Source: Deltaproteobacteria bacterium (GTDB taxonomy: Bacteria; Myxococcota; Myxococcia; SLRQ01). Taken from it: DNA of 64,000 nucleotides. The notes under the pieces are model-generated. The model saw only the letters and a list, made by a program, of their open reading frames with translations, was not told where the DNA came from and searched no databases. Of the stretch, positions 38,570 through 45,915 are shown piece by piece. Location: NCBI GenBank assembly GCA_029210625.1, contig JARGFU010000004.1, positions 209,329 through 273,328 on the forward strand, written 5' to 3'. The number at the start of each line of letters is the position of its first letter. Positions within the stretch are counted from its first letter, which is position 1. The translations under genes were made by a program, and so were the position numbers.

Positions 38570-39232
38570 TCAGCCCCGGCTCCGGACCGAGGGAGAGCCC
38601 GGCAGGAGACCCTCGGCGAGGGCCAGGGTGGCGGCCTCGGTCTTCGTGCTGACGTCCAGCTTCCGGTAGATGTTCTTCACGTGGCTCTGGACCGTGCCGA
38701 GGCCGATCCCCAGGATCTCCCCGGTCTCGGCGTAGGTCTGGCCGGCCGCCAGCTGGGAGAGGACCTCGAGCTCCCGGGGGGTGAGCTGCTCGGGGCGCTC
38801 GGTGCGAGGGATCCGGGCGGGCTCGAGCACCCAGCCCACGAGGTGGCGCGCCAGCGCCGGGGAGAAGCTGGCGCCCCCGGCGAGGACGGCCTCCAGGGCG
38901 CCCAGGAGCCGCTCGGGGCCCTCTCCACGCAGGATGAGGCTCTTGCCCCCGGCGCGCAGGAAGGCCATCAGCAGCTCCGGGGGGCAGGCCTCGCAGAGGC
39001 CGACCACGGGGCGCTCGAGGGAGGTCAGGAGCTTCAGGCCCTCGAGGCCGGTCGTCGTGGTGGGATCGAGGACCACCACGTCGAAGGCGAGGCCCTGATC
39101 GATCAGGAGCTGGATCTCGGTGGGGTGGGAGCAGGCGGCCGCGAGCCCGAAGGTCGGTTGCTTCCAGCCGATGAGCTGGCCGAGGGCGTCGCGCAGGTGG
39201 CTGCGCTCCTCCAGCACGAGTACCGAGATCAC
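38570..39232 (-). CDS. NarL/LuxR-type response-regulator-like protein with atypical receiver
   Basis: A 220-residue protein. Residues 1-125 have a receiver-like fold: Glu8-Glu9 in place of the acidic pair, Asp56 in VVVLDPTTTTG as possible phosphoacceptor, but Cys80 at the usual Thr/Ser position and Arg102 where a conserved Lys is expected. Residues 149-205 are a clear LuxR-type helix-turn-helix (LTPRELEVLSQLAAG; GTVQSHVKNIYRKL). Start is GTG 39232 with GGGAGGAAAG. No sensor kinase lies next to it. It probably regulates transcription, with the receiver controlled by something other than ordinary phosphorylation, or weakly by it. Position directly upstream of dnaN is noteworthy. Confidence 0.85.
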   Translation of the reverse strand: MISVLVLEERSHLRDALGQLIGWKQPTFGLAAACSHPTEIQLLIDQGLAFDVVVLDPTTTTGLEGLKLLTSLERPVVGLCEACPPELLMAFLRAGGKSLILRGEGPERLLGALEAVLAGGASFSPALARHLVGWVLEPARIPRTERPEQLTPRELEVLSQLAAGQTYAETGEILGIGLGTVQSHVKNIYRKLDVSTKTEAATLALAEGLLPGSPSVRSRG

Positions 39233-39375
39233 GATCTTTCCTCCCGGGACATCCCCAGAGTCCGTTCGCCTCTCTCCCTATCCCATCCGTGGGAGGCTGG
39301 CGAGAGAGGAAGCGATGCGGCGGCGGCTCCGCGGTGGGTTTCGAGCGGGGGCTCCTTCGGCTATCAAGCCTGGCC

Positions 39376-40236
39376 ATGACGAGCCTGCGTCGCCCTCCCC
39401 TCCCCTCCCTGGTCTCTCTCCTCGCCCTGGCGCTCCTCCTCGGGGCCTGCTCGAGCGTGGATCTGATCGTGCGTCAGGGACCGCCGAGCGACTTCGAGGT
39501 CCAGCGCATCGCCGTCGCGCCGCCGGTCGTGCTCGCCCGCTTCGTCGAGGCCGCCGCGCCCCCCGGCATCGACGCCGAGGCGCCCCCCATCGATCACCCC
39601 GTCTTCGAGGCCGGCTACTACGTGGGTCACCTGCACATGGCGGGCGGCTACGTGGTCGTGGAGAGCGAGCGGGGCATGCAGTACCGCTCCAAGACCATCG
39701 CCTTCAACGACGAGGCCCGCTACCGCGGCCTGGCCACCGAGTGGCTCGAGCGCGCGGTCGACGACGCGCTGATCTGGAAGCGGATCAATCACCTCGGGAT
39801 CGAGCCGCTGCCGGACGAGGCGGTGCCCCTGCCGAGGAAGCGAGAGGTGCGCGGCTCGCGGCCGCTGGACCTGCGGGACAACCAGAACCTGCCGGCCTTC
39901 GACCTCGAGCCCGGCGAGCTCGACGAGGCCCGCCGCGCGGCCCTGCCGGATCTGAAGGGCGCCCCGCTCCTCCTCATCCCCTTCCTGACCCACTACTACA
40001 GCCACAACGGCGGCTGGTTCGTCGGCCAGACCTACGGGACCGGCGCCGGCGTGCGCCTCCGGATCTTCTGGGCCCTCTACGACGTCTCCACCGGCCGCAC
40101 CCTGCGCTGGGGTGAGATCCAGGGCCGCCACATCGAGCCCTACGTGAACTCTCCCAACAGCACCCAGATCGACGACTACCTCCTCGAGGCCGAGGCGGAG
40201 GTCTCGAAGGAGCTGCGGCGGCGCCTGCTGCGCTAA
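39376..40236 (+). CDS. Lipoprotein, unrecognised
   Basis: A 286-residue protein with lipobox LLLGAC (Cys25) followed by a soluble domain. The mature N-terminus carries EVQRIAVAPPVVL, as in lipoproteins of the CsgG/LptE-like or DUF799 kind. Further segments are VGHLHMAGGYVVVESE and LLIPFLTHYYSHNGGWFVGQTYGTG, and the C-terminus is helical. The start ATG 39376 is the one directly before the signal helix. It is transcribed against the surrounding dnaA/dnaN genes and is unrelated to them in function as far as visible. Confidence 0.7.
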   Translation: MTSLRRPPLPSLVSLLALALLLGACSSVDLIVRQGPPSDFEVQRIAVAPPVVLARFVEAAAPPGIDAEAPPIDHPVFEAGYYVGHLHMAGGYVVVESERGMQYRSKTIAFNDEARYRGLATEWLERAVDDALIWKRINHLGIEPLPDEAVPLPRKREVRGSRPLDLRDNQNLPAFDLEPGELDEARRAALPDLKGAPLLLIPFLTHYYSHNGGWFVGQTYGTGAGVRLRIFWALYDVSTGRTLRWGEIQGRHIEPYVNSPNSTQIDDYLLEAEAEVSKELRRRLLR

Positions 40237-40240
40237 ACCA

Positions 40241-40286
40241 AAGAGAAAGGGCCGCCTCCCTCGCGGGGGACGGCCCTCTCTTCTTT
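40241..40286. terminator. Bidirectional rho-independent terminator
   Basis: AGGGCCG (40248-40254) pairs with CGGCCCT (40271-40277); AAGAGAA before and TCTCTTCTTT after extend the stem and provide a U-rich tail in both directions. It lies between two convergent lipoprotein genes. Confidence 0.8.
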
Positions 40287-40301
40287 CGGCTTCGTCAGCG
40301 A

Positions 40302-40772
40302 CTACTGGAGCTGGGAGGCCGGGATCGGCTTCTCACCGATGCGCACGCCGCGGGCGTCCACGATGGAGCAGCGGGTGCCGAAGATCGGCATGCTGCCGAA
40401 GAGGAGGCCGTTGGCCGAGGTGTGGACCCGCGGCGAGAGGAGGTGGGTGGCCTCGGGGATCTTGTCGAGGGCCATGTAGAGGGCGCGGCTACCCTCGGCG
40501 GACATGCCACCACCGAGCAGAGCGCCGATGATGGCGAAGGGGCTGCTGGACTGACCGGCGGTGATGCTGGCGGCCTCGTTGGAGAAGAGGTGGGCCCAGT
40601 CGATCCCGAAGATGTAGGTACCGCACTCCTCGGCGTTCACGTTCGCCAGCACGGTGTAGTCGGCCTTGGCGAAGGGGATGGCGGCGCCGGGGATGCCCAC
40701 GTGACGACGGCTGCAGCCGGCGGCGAGGGTCAGGGTGGAGACGGCGAGAAGGGCGATGAGAATGCGCTTCAT
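40302..40772 (-). CDS. Small lipoprotein, unrecognised
   Basis: A 156-residue protein with lipobox TLAAGC (Cys20). The mature part starts SRRHVGIPGAAIPFAKADY and includes NAEECGTYIFGIDWAHLF and a Gly-rich turn GALLGGGMS, then SIVDARGVRIG. Pattern similar to small lipoproteins that carry a TRL-like or ycfJ-like fold, but not firmly assigned. ATG 40772 has AGAGGAC upstream. It lies 200 bases downstream of dnaA; a repeat element occupies part of that gap. Confidence 0.65.
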   Translation of the reverse strand: MKRILIALLAVSTLTLAAGCSRRHVGIPGAAIPFAKADYTVLANVNAEECGTYIFGIDWAHLFSNEAASITAGQSSSPFAIIGALLGGGMSAEGSRALYMALDKIPEATHLLSPRVHTSANGLLFGSMPIFGTRCSIVDARGVRIGEKPIPASQLQ

Positions 40773-40904
40773 GGAAGGTGTCCTCTTGGAGAGTGCTACT
40801 TCGGTAGGAAGGCGCGAGTGGCCTGAACCTGGTGAAAGGAAGAGAGCGATGGATGGGTACCACCCCAGGCGGACCCGGATGCATCCCACGTCCATGGGAT
40901 CCCT

Positions 40905-40938
40905 ACCAAGTGCCTACCAAGTGCCTGGCACCTATCAG
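40905..40938. repeat. GTGCCTGGCACC palindromic repeat, copy 1
   Basis: Contains the 20-mer AAGTGCCTGGCACCTATCAG (40919-40938), preceded by a partial ACCAAGTGCCT duplication. The identical 20-mer is at 51907-51926 and its reverse complement at 56816-56835. The core GGTGCCAGGCAC is an imperfect palindrome. Location: directly after the dnaA stop codon. Confidence 0.8.
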
Positions 40939-40972
40939 GCAGGCGGTGGGGAAGCGGAGCTCCCCCCACCTC

Positions 40973-42313
40973 TCAAACGTTGATGCTCTTCTCGAGGCTC
41001 GCGACCGCCTGCTGCAGCGCGATGTCCTCGTCGAGGAGCCGCTCGATCTTCTTGCAGGCGCTCATCACCGTCGAGTGATCCTTGCCGCCGAAGCTCTTGC
41101 CGATGTCGGGGAAGGAGAGGTCGGTGAGCTTGCGGGTCAGGTACATCGCGACCTGCCGCGGCTGGGCGATCTGCTTGTGCCGGCGGTGGGAGCGCAGGTC
41201 GGAGACCCGCACGTTGTAGAAGCTCGCCACCGTTCTGAGGATGGTCTCGGCGTCGGGGCGCCGGCTGCGCAGGGCCAGGACGTCCTTGAGGACCTCGCCG
41301 GCCAGCTCGATGGAGAGCTCCTGCCCGGTCAGGGAGGCGAAGGCCTCGATGCGGATGAGCGAGCCCTCGAGCTCCCGGACGTTGGACTTGATGTGGGTGG
41401 CCAGGAACATCGCCACGTCGGAGGGCAGCGCGATGCCGTCGGCGGCGGCCTTCTTCTCGAGGATGGCGACCCGGGTCTCGAGCTCGGGGGGCTGGATGTC
41501 GGCGATGAGGCCCCACTGGAAGCGCGACGAGAGGCGCTCCTCGAGCTCGGGGATCTCGTTGGGCAGCTTGTCGGAGGTCACCACGATCTGGCGGTGGGTC
41601 TCGTGCAGGCTGTTGAAGGTGTGGAAGAACTCCTCCTGGGTGCGGTCCTTGCCGGCGAGGAACTGGATGTCGTCCATCAGGAGGACGTCGCAGCGCTCGC
41701 GGAACTTCTGCCGCAGCATCTCCATGCGGTTCTCGCGGATGGAGACGATGACCTCGTTGGTGAAGCTCTCGGCGGAGAGGAGGAGGATGTTCCAGTCCGG
41801 GTGCTTGCGCCGGATCTCCAGGCCGATGGCGTTGAGGAGGTGGGTCTTGCCCAGGCCCACCCCGCCGAAGAGGAAGAGCGGGTTGTAGTTGGTCGCCGGC
41901 ACGTCGGCGACGGCCTTGCACGCCGCCGAGGCGAACTGGTTGGAGGCGCCACAGACGAAGGTGTCGAAGGAGTACTTCTCGTTGAGCTCGCGCACGCCCG
42001 GCGCGGTGCGGGCCGGCCCGGCCCGGGGAGTGCGGGGCTGGGGAAGGTCGGGGTTCGCCGCCGGGGTCTCGGGGCGCTCCTCGACGGTGATCTCGAGCTC
42101 CATGGGCCGCCCGGCGATGCCCTGGACCTCGGTGCGGATGAAGTCGAGGTAGTTGTCGATGACCCAGTCCCGGATGAACTTGTTGGGCAGCGCGAGGACG
42201 ATGCGCTCCTCCTCCTCCGCCACGCAGTGGATGGGGGCGAAGTAGGTCTTGAAGACGTGGTCGTTGAGCCGGCTCTCGATGCTCTCGAGGGTCCGCTCCC
42301 AGGTGCTCGTCAT
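40973..42313 (-). CDS. dnaA: Chromosomal replication initiator DnaA
   Basis: A 446-residue AAA+ initiator that binds DnaA boxes and opens oriC. Domain I is residues 1-75, a Pro-rich domain II linker about 78-108, the AAA+ domain with Walker A GGVGLGKT (150-157) and Walker B LLMDDIQFL, and the C-terminal DNA-binding helix-turn-helix with SFGGKDHSTVMSACKKI. Length is standard. Start ATG 42313. Transcribed away from the 743-base gap with rpmH that likely contains oriC. Confidence 0.98.
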   Translation of the reverse strand: MTSTWERTLESIESRLNDHVFKTYFAPIHCVAEEEERIVLALPNKFIRDWVIDNYLDFIRTEVQGIAGRPMELEITVEERPETPAANPDLPQPRTPRAGPARTAPGVRELNEKYSFDTFVCGASNQFASAACKAVADVPATNYNPLFLFGGVGLGKTHLLNAIGLEIRRKHPDWNILLLSAESFTNEVIVSIRENRMEMLRQKFRERCDVLLMDDIQFLAGKDRTQEEFFHTFNSLHETHRQIVVTSDKLPNEIPELEERLSSRFQWGLIADIQPPELETRVAILEKKAAADGIALPSDVAMFLATHIKSNVRELEGSLIRIEAFASLTGQELSIELAGEVLKDVLALRSRRPDAETILRTVASFYNVRVSDLRSHRRHKQIAQPRQVAMYLTRKLTDLSFPDIGKSFGGKDHSTVMSACKKIERLLDEDIALQQAVASLEKSINV

Positions 42314-42901
42314 GGTCTTGAGTGCTCCGCCAGGATCGCGAACTGGTTCAGGTGGATTCCCGCAGGTTGTCCACAGCTGTGGAAAGCCTTGAACCATGGT
42401 GTAAGTTATTGAAAATACGTAGACGTGTAGATAGAGCTATCGCAGGGGTTCGCGGACTGTCCCCAGGCCGCGTCCGGCGCAATCGTGGGAGATCCGGCGC
42501 CGGTGGGGTGCGCGCAACGAAAGGAAGAACCGGCCGGGCCGGTCTTCAGGAGCCCATCAACTCCTCACCCCGTCGAAGGGCCATGTCTATCGGGCGCTCA
42601 AAGAGCGATCAAGATCAATTTCCGAGGATCTCGGATCCCTCCACGATCGTTGAAGGATCTCGTCCCGCGATCTCGGGCCGCGGGCGCCGCTTCGCGGCAG
42701 CCTGTGGAGAGGGGTCTCTAACTCCACGTCACACAAGGGAAATCTCGTCGGAGGGTGATTTCGCTCCAAGCCGGGGCCGAAACTCCCCGGGAAACAACGG
42801 GAAGTGGGCCCTCCGGTGGCGGCGGGGCGGCCGGGGAGGCGGTCCGGGGGCTCTCCGGGCCCCGGCCCTCCCCTCCCCCCCCGGGCGTCAGAATCGGGTC
42901 C
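42314..42901. other. Candidate oriC region (dnaA-rpmH intergenic)
   Basis: A gene-free divergent gap between dnaA and rpmH, the most common site of oriC. It holds a TTGTCCACA DnaA-box-like site inside a palindrome (42367-42386), an AT-rich stretch at 42398-42432 that could unwind, a cluster of seven GATC sites at 42607-42672 and a G-tract/C-tract block at 42815-42888. The genes on both sides run outward, as at replication origins. Position is inferred, not proven. Confidence 0.6.
42367..42375 (+). promoter_or_regulatory. DnaA-box-like site in an inverted pair
   Basis: TTGTCCACA, the form of the DnaA box favoured in high-GC genomes (one mismatch to TTATCCACA), followed by its imperfect inverse (TGTGGAAAG, 42378-42386). 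The centre TCCACAGCTGTGGA is a perfect 14-base palindrome. It lies 54 bases upstream of the dnaA start and could serve origin function, dnaA autoregulation or both. Confidence 0.6.
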
Positions 42902-42929
42902 TTGACTTCGCCTGCGCCGCGTGGATACT
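42902..42929 (+). promoter_or_regulatory. Putative sigma-70-type promoter for rpmH-rnpA-yidD-yidC
   Basis: TTGACT (42902-42907) and GATACT (42924-42929) with a 16-base spacer, about 125 bases before rpmH. The match is good for -35 and moderate (4 of 6) for -10. Confidence 0.5.
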
Positions 42930-43056
42930 TGCCCCCCTTTTTCGCGCCCCACCCTTGCCAGAGAGGGCCCCTCTCAGGGGGAACACGAGGCAATGAACTC
43001 GGGGTGGATGGCGCCAGTCGAATCGAGTCATCTCATAAGAGGTAGAGGTAGCAGTC

Positions 43057-43209
43057 ATGAAGCGGACCTATCAGCCCAGCAAGGTGAAGCGGAACCGGAC
43101 CCACGGCTTCCGGGCCCGGATGTCCACCAAGGGTGGTCGCCTGGTGCTCAAGCGTCGGCGGCAGAAGGGGCGCAAGCGCCTCGTCGTTCGTTCTGCGACC
43201 CGCAAGTAG
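43057..43209 (+). CDS. rpmH: Ribosomal protein bL34
   Basis: A 50-residue, very basic protein ([20 protein letters not shown] and [10 protein letters not shown]) of the large subunit. Recognised directly from the DNA at the conserved dnaA-rpmH-rnpA position. The ATG at 43057 follows AGAGGTAGAGG. Confidence 0.97.
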   Translation: MKRTYQPSKVKRNRTHGFRARMSTKGGRLVLKRRRQKGRKRLVVRSATRK

Positions 43210-43247
43210 CTCCTCCCCCCGCGGACTGGCTGCGCGAAACACACGCC

Positions 43248-43646
43248 ATGCCCGTCCCGGACGAAAGAGATCATGAGGGTGGGCAAGGGCTGCCGAGGTC
43301 GGCGCGCCTGCGCCACCGCCGTGAGTTCCTCGAGGTCCAGCGCCGCGGGCGCTCGGTGAGGACGAGGTACCTCGTGCTCCTCGCCCTGCCCAACGGCCTG
43401 GGTCACCGGCGCCTCGGCGTGACCGTGTCCACCCGGGTGAGCAAGCGCGCGGTGGACCGCAACCGCATCAAGCGTCACCTGCGGGAGGCCTTCCGCAAGG
43501 AGCGCGGCTGCCTCCCGCCGAGCTGCGACGTGGTGCTCATCGCCCGGGGCGCGGCCCTCGAGGCCTCCCACGCGCAGCTCGTCGCGGCCTTCACCGAGGC
43601 CGCCCGGCGCCTGCCCGACCTGCCCGCGCTGGAGTTCGCCCGATGA
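43248..43646 (+). CDS. rnpA: Ribonuclease P protein component
   Basis: A 132-residue basic protein that supports RNase P RNA in 5' maturation of tRNAs. It carries the conserved RNR segment ([20 protein letters not shown], within residues 70-90) and an N-terminal [14 protein letters not shown] that forms part of the RNA-binding cleft. Start ATG 43248 gives about 15 residues before the family domain and has a poor ribosome site. Its last four bases overlap the yidD start. Confidence 0.95.
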   Translation: MPVPDERDHEGGQGLPRSARLRHRREFLEVQRRGRSVRTRYLVLLALPNGLGHRRLGVTVSTRVSKRAVDRNRIKRHLREAFRKERGCLPPSCDVVLIARGAALEASHAQLVAAFTEAARRLPDLPALEFAR

Positions 43647-43942
43647 GGAGGATCGTCTCCCTCGTCTCGGCGCTCTTTCGCCGGCTCTTCCTCGGGCTGA
43701 TCTGGTTCTACCGCAACGCGATCAGCCCCTTCACCCCGCCCTCCTGCCGCTTCCAGCCCACCTGCTCGGCCTACGCCGAGGAGGCCATCCGGCTGCACGG
43801 CCCGCTGCGGGGCTTCTTCCTCGGTCTCTACCGCGTGGGTCGCTGCCATCCCTTCTCCCGGGGTGGCTACGATCCCGTGCCGGCCCTGCCCGAGACCCCG
43901 ACCACCGGAATGGACGAGACCGCCCTCCCCCCGCGAAGCTAG
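43643..43942 (+). CDS. yidD: Membrane protein insertion efficiency factor YidD
   Basis: A 99-residue membrane-associated protein with the family pattern [20 protein letters not shown] and the [15 protein letters not shown] ending of the domain. Overlaps rnpA (ATGA); yidC follows after 3 bases. It helps YidC-dependent insertion. Confidence 0.95.
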   Translation: MRRIVSLVSALFRRLFLGLIWFYRNAISPFTPPSCRFQPTCSAYAEEAIRLHGPLRGFFLGLYRVGRCHPFSRGGYDPVPALPETPTTGMDETALPPRS

Positions 43943-43945
43943 AAG

Positions 43946-45706
43946 ATGCAACAGCGCAACACATTCACCGCCATCGTCATCTGCCTGGGCATCCTCATCG
44001 CCTGGCAGACCATCATGCCCCGCGTCTTCCCGGAGTGGTTCCCGCCGCCCCCGGACGCTACCGAGACCGCGAGCCCCGACGGCGGCAGCGCGGCGACGAA
44101 GCGCGACGCCGGCACCCCCGACGGCGGGGCCGCCGTGATCGCCGCCAGCCCGGAGAGCGGTGCGCCCGCGGGCGAGGCCGGGGAGCCCGGCGAGGGTCCG
44201 GAGGCCGGCGCCGCGCCGGAGGCCACCGCGAAGGTGCCGGCCGAGCGGCCCGAGGAGAAGGTGGTCCTCGAGAACGAGAAGATCCGCGCCACCTTCACCA
44301 GCAAGGGCGCGGCGGTCTCCTCCTGGGTGCTCCTCGCCGACCGCTTCGAGCACGACGGGCCGGTCGAGGGCGGCGCCGAGGGCGAGACGAAGAAGACCCG
44401 GGTGGACCTCGTCGAGGTCGACGAGAAGGAGGCCCTGCCCTTCTCGACCACCTTCGCCGAGCTCGAGTGGGAGGCCGGCGCCTCCTACGAGATCGTGAAG
44501 AAGACCGAGTCCTCGGTGACCTTCCGGGCCACCTCGGCCGGCGCGACGGTGGAGAAGACCTTCAGCCTCGATCCCGAGAAGCCCTACCAGCTGGGCCTCG
44601 CCCTCACCGTCGCCGGCGACCAGGCGCTCTCCCCGCGGGTGCACCTGGCGCGCCGTCCGCCCGAGGAGAAGAAGGCCGGCGGCTTCTTCGGCCGGATGCT
44701 CAACCCCCTGCCGGATGAGATCCGGCCCTCCTGCGCCTACGGCGAGGAGGTCGAGCGGCGCACCTACGACGAGGACGAGCTCTCCTTCGCCCAGACCGGA
44801 GAGCTGCGCTGGGTGGGCATCGACTCGCGCTACTTCCTCACGACCGTCTTCCCCGGCGAGCCGGACCCCGGCGCGGGCTGCAAGCTCGAGATCCCCGAGG
44901 AGCGGCGTCTGCGGGCGAGCCTCGAGCTGCCCCCGGTGCAGCCGGGCAGCCAGAAGAACATCGAGGGCTACCTCGGTCCGAAGTTCAAGACCCAGCTCCA
45001 CTCCTACGGCCACGATCTCGAGCGCAGCATCGACTTCGGATGGTTCGGTCTGCTCTCGATCTTCCTGCTCTACGTGATGAACTTCTTCCAGGATCTGGTG
45101 GGGAACTGGGGCGTCTCCATCATCCTGCTCACGGTGACGGTGAAGATCGTTCTCCTCCCGCTCACCAACTGGTCCATGAAGTCGATGGAGAAGATGCGCG
45201 CCATCTCTCCGAAGATGAAGGAGCTCAAGGACAAGTACGGGAAGGACCAGCAGCGCTTCCAGCAGGAGATGATGAAGATGTACCGGGAGGAGGGCGTGAG
45301 CCCCTTCGGCGGCTGCCTCCCGATGATGCTCCAGATGCCCATCTGGATCGCGCTCTACCGCACCATCTACAACACCGCCGAGCTCTACCAGGCGAGCTTC
45401 ATCGCCGGCTGGCTCGACGACCTCTCGGCGCCCGAGGCCGGGGTCATCAAGTTCCTGCCCATCGCCATGGGCATCACGATGTTCCTGATGCAGAAGATGC
45501 AGCCGACGCCGAACACCGGCGACGACACCCAGGCGCGCATGCAGAAGACGATGATCTACATGATGCCGCCCTTCTTCACGCTCATCATGTACGGGCTGCC
45601 CTCGGGTCTGACCCTCTACATCTTCGTCAACAACGTCCTCTCCATCGCCCAGCAGTACTGGATCCGTCGCCGGCTGGCGGCCGAGACGGGTGAGACCAAG
45701 GCGTGA
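43946..45706 (+). CDS. yidC: Membrane protein insertase YidC
   Basis: A 586-residue Oxa1/YidC family insertase. An N-terminal signal-anchor (TFTAIVICLGILIAWQTIM), then a long Gly/Ala/Glu-rich linker and periplasmic beta-sandwich P1 domain (about 100-350), then five C-terminal transmembrane segments with the family GGCLPMMLQMPIWIALYRT motif at about 453-472. It acts with or without SecYEG to insert inner-membrane proteins. Confidence 0.97.
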   Translation: MQQRNTFTAIVICLGILIAWQTIMPRVFPEWFPPPPDATETASPDGGSAATKRDAGTPDGGAAVIAASPESGAPAGEAGEPGEGPEAGAAPEATAKVPAERPEEKVVLENEKIRATFTSKGAAVSSWVLLADRFEHDGPVEGGAEGETKKTRVDLVEVDEKEALPFSTTFAELEWEAGASYEIVKKTESSVTFRATSAGATVEKTFSLDPEKPYQLGLALTVAGDQALSPRVHLARRPPEEKKAGGFFGRMLNPLPDEIRPSCAYGEEVERRTYDEDELSFAQTGELRWVGIDSRYFLTTVFPGEPDPGAGCKLEIPEERRLRASLELPPVQPGSQKNIEGYLGPKFKTQLHSYGHDLERSIDFGWFGLLSIFLLYVMNFFQDLVGNWGVSIILLTVTVKIVLLPLTNWSMKSMEKMRAISPKMKELKDKYGKDQQRFQQEMMKMYREEGVSPFGGCLPMMLQMPIWIALYRTIYNTAELYQASFIAGWLDDLSAPEAGVIKFLPIAMGITMFLMQKMQPTPNTGDDTQARMQKTMIYMMPPFFTLIMYGLPSGLTLYIFVNNVLSIAQQYWIRRRLAAETGETKA

Positions 45707-45915
45707 GCGCGAAGAAGAAGGATCCGCTGCTCGCCGCGGCGGTGATCAAGGTCTCCTGGGAGATGCGCGGACCGCAGGCGAAGATCTTCGAGGAGATCTA
45801 CCAGGGCGTCCTGCGCGACCACGGCCTCAGCGAGGAGCAGGTCGAGGCCTACCTCGAGAAGAACCGGGCGAAGGTCGAGGCGCTGGCGAAGGGGAGCGGC
45901 GACGCCGCGAGCTGA
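45703..45915 (+). CDS. Small protein in the yidC-mnmE interval, unrecognised
   Basis: A 70-residue, mixed-charge soluble protein (MSAKKKDPLLAAAVIKVSWE and a helical GLSEEQVEAYLEKNRAKVEA). The GTG start overlaps the yidC stop (GTGA) and its stop overlaps the mnmE ATG (TGATG), so it is firmly embedded in the operon. Many bacteria have the RNA-binding protein Jag/KhpB at this spot; this gene has neither KH nor R3H motifs and is far shorter. Function unknown. Confidence 0.7.
   Translation: MSAKKKDPLLAAAVIKVSWEMRGPQAKIFEEIYQGVLRDHGLSEEQVEAYLEKNRAKVEALAKGSGDAAS

Noticed and set aside
42314-43056. A gene inside the dnaA-rpmH gap (several ORFs of 70-220 codons)
   Set aside because: They overlap one another in different frames, carry no family match and cover the GATC cluster and the promoter; a non-coding origin explains the gap better.
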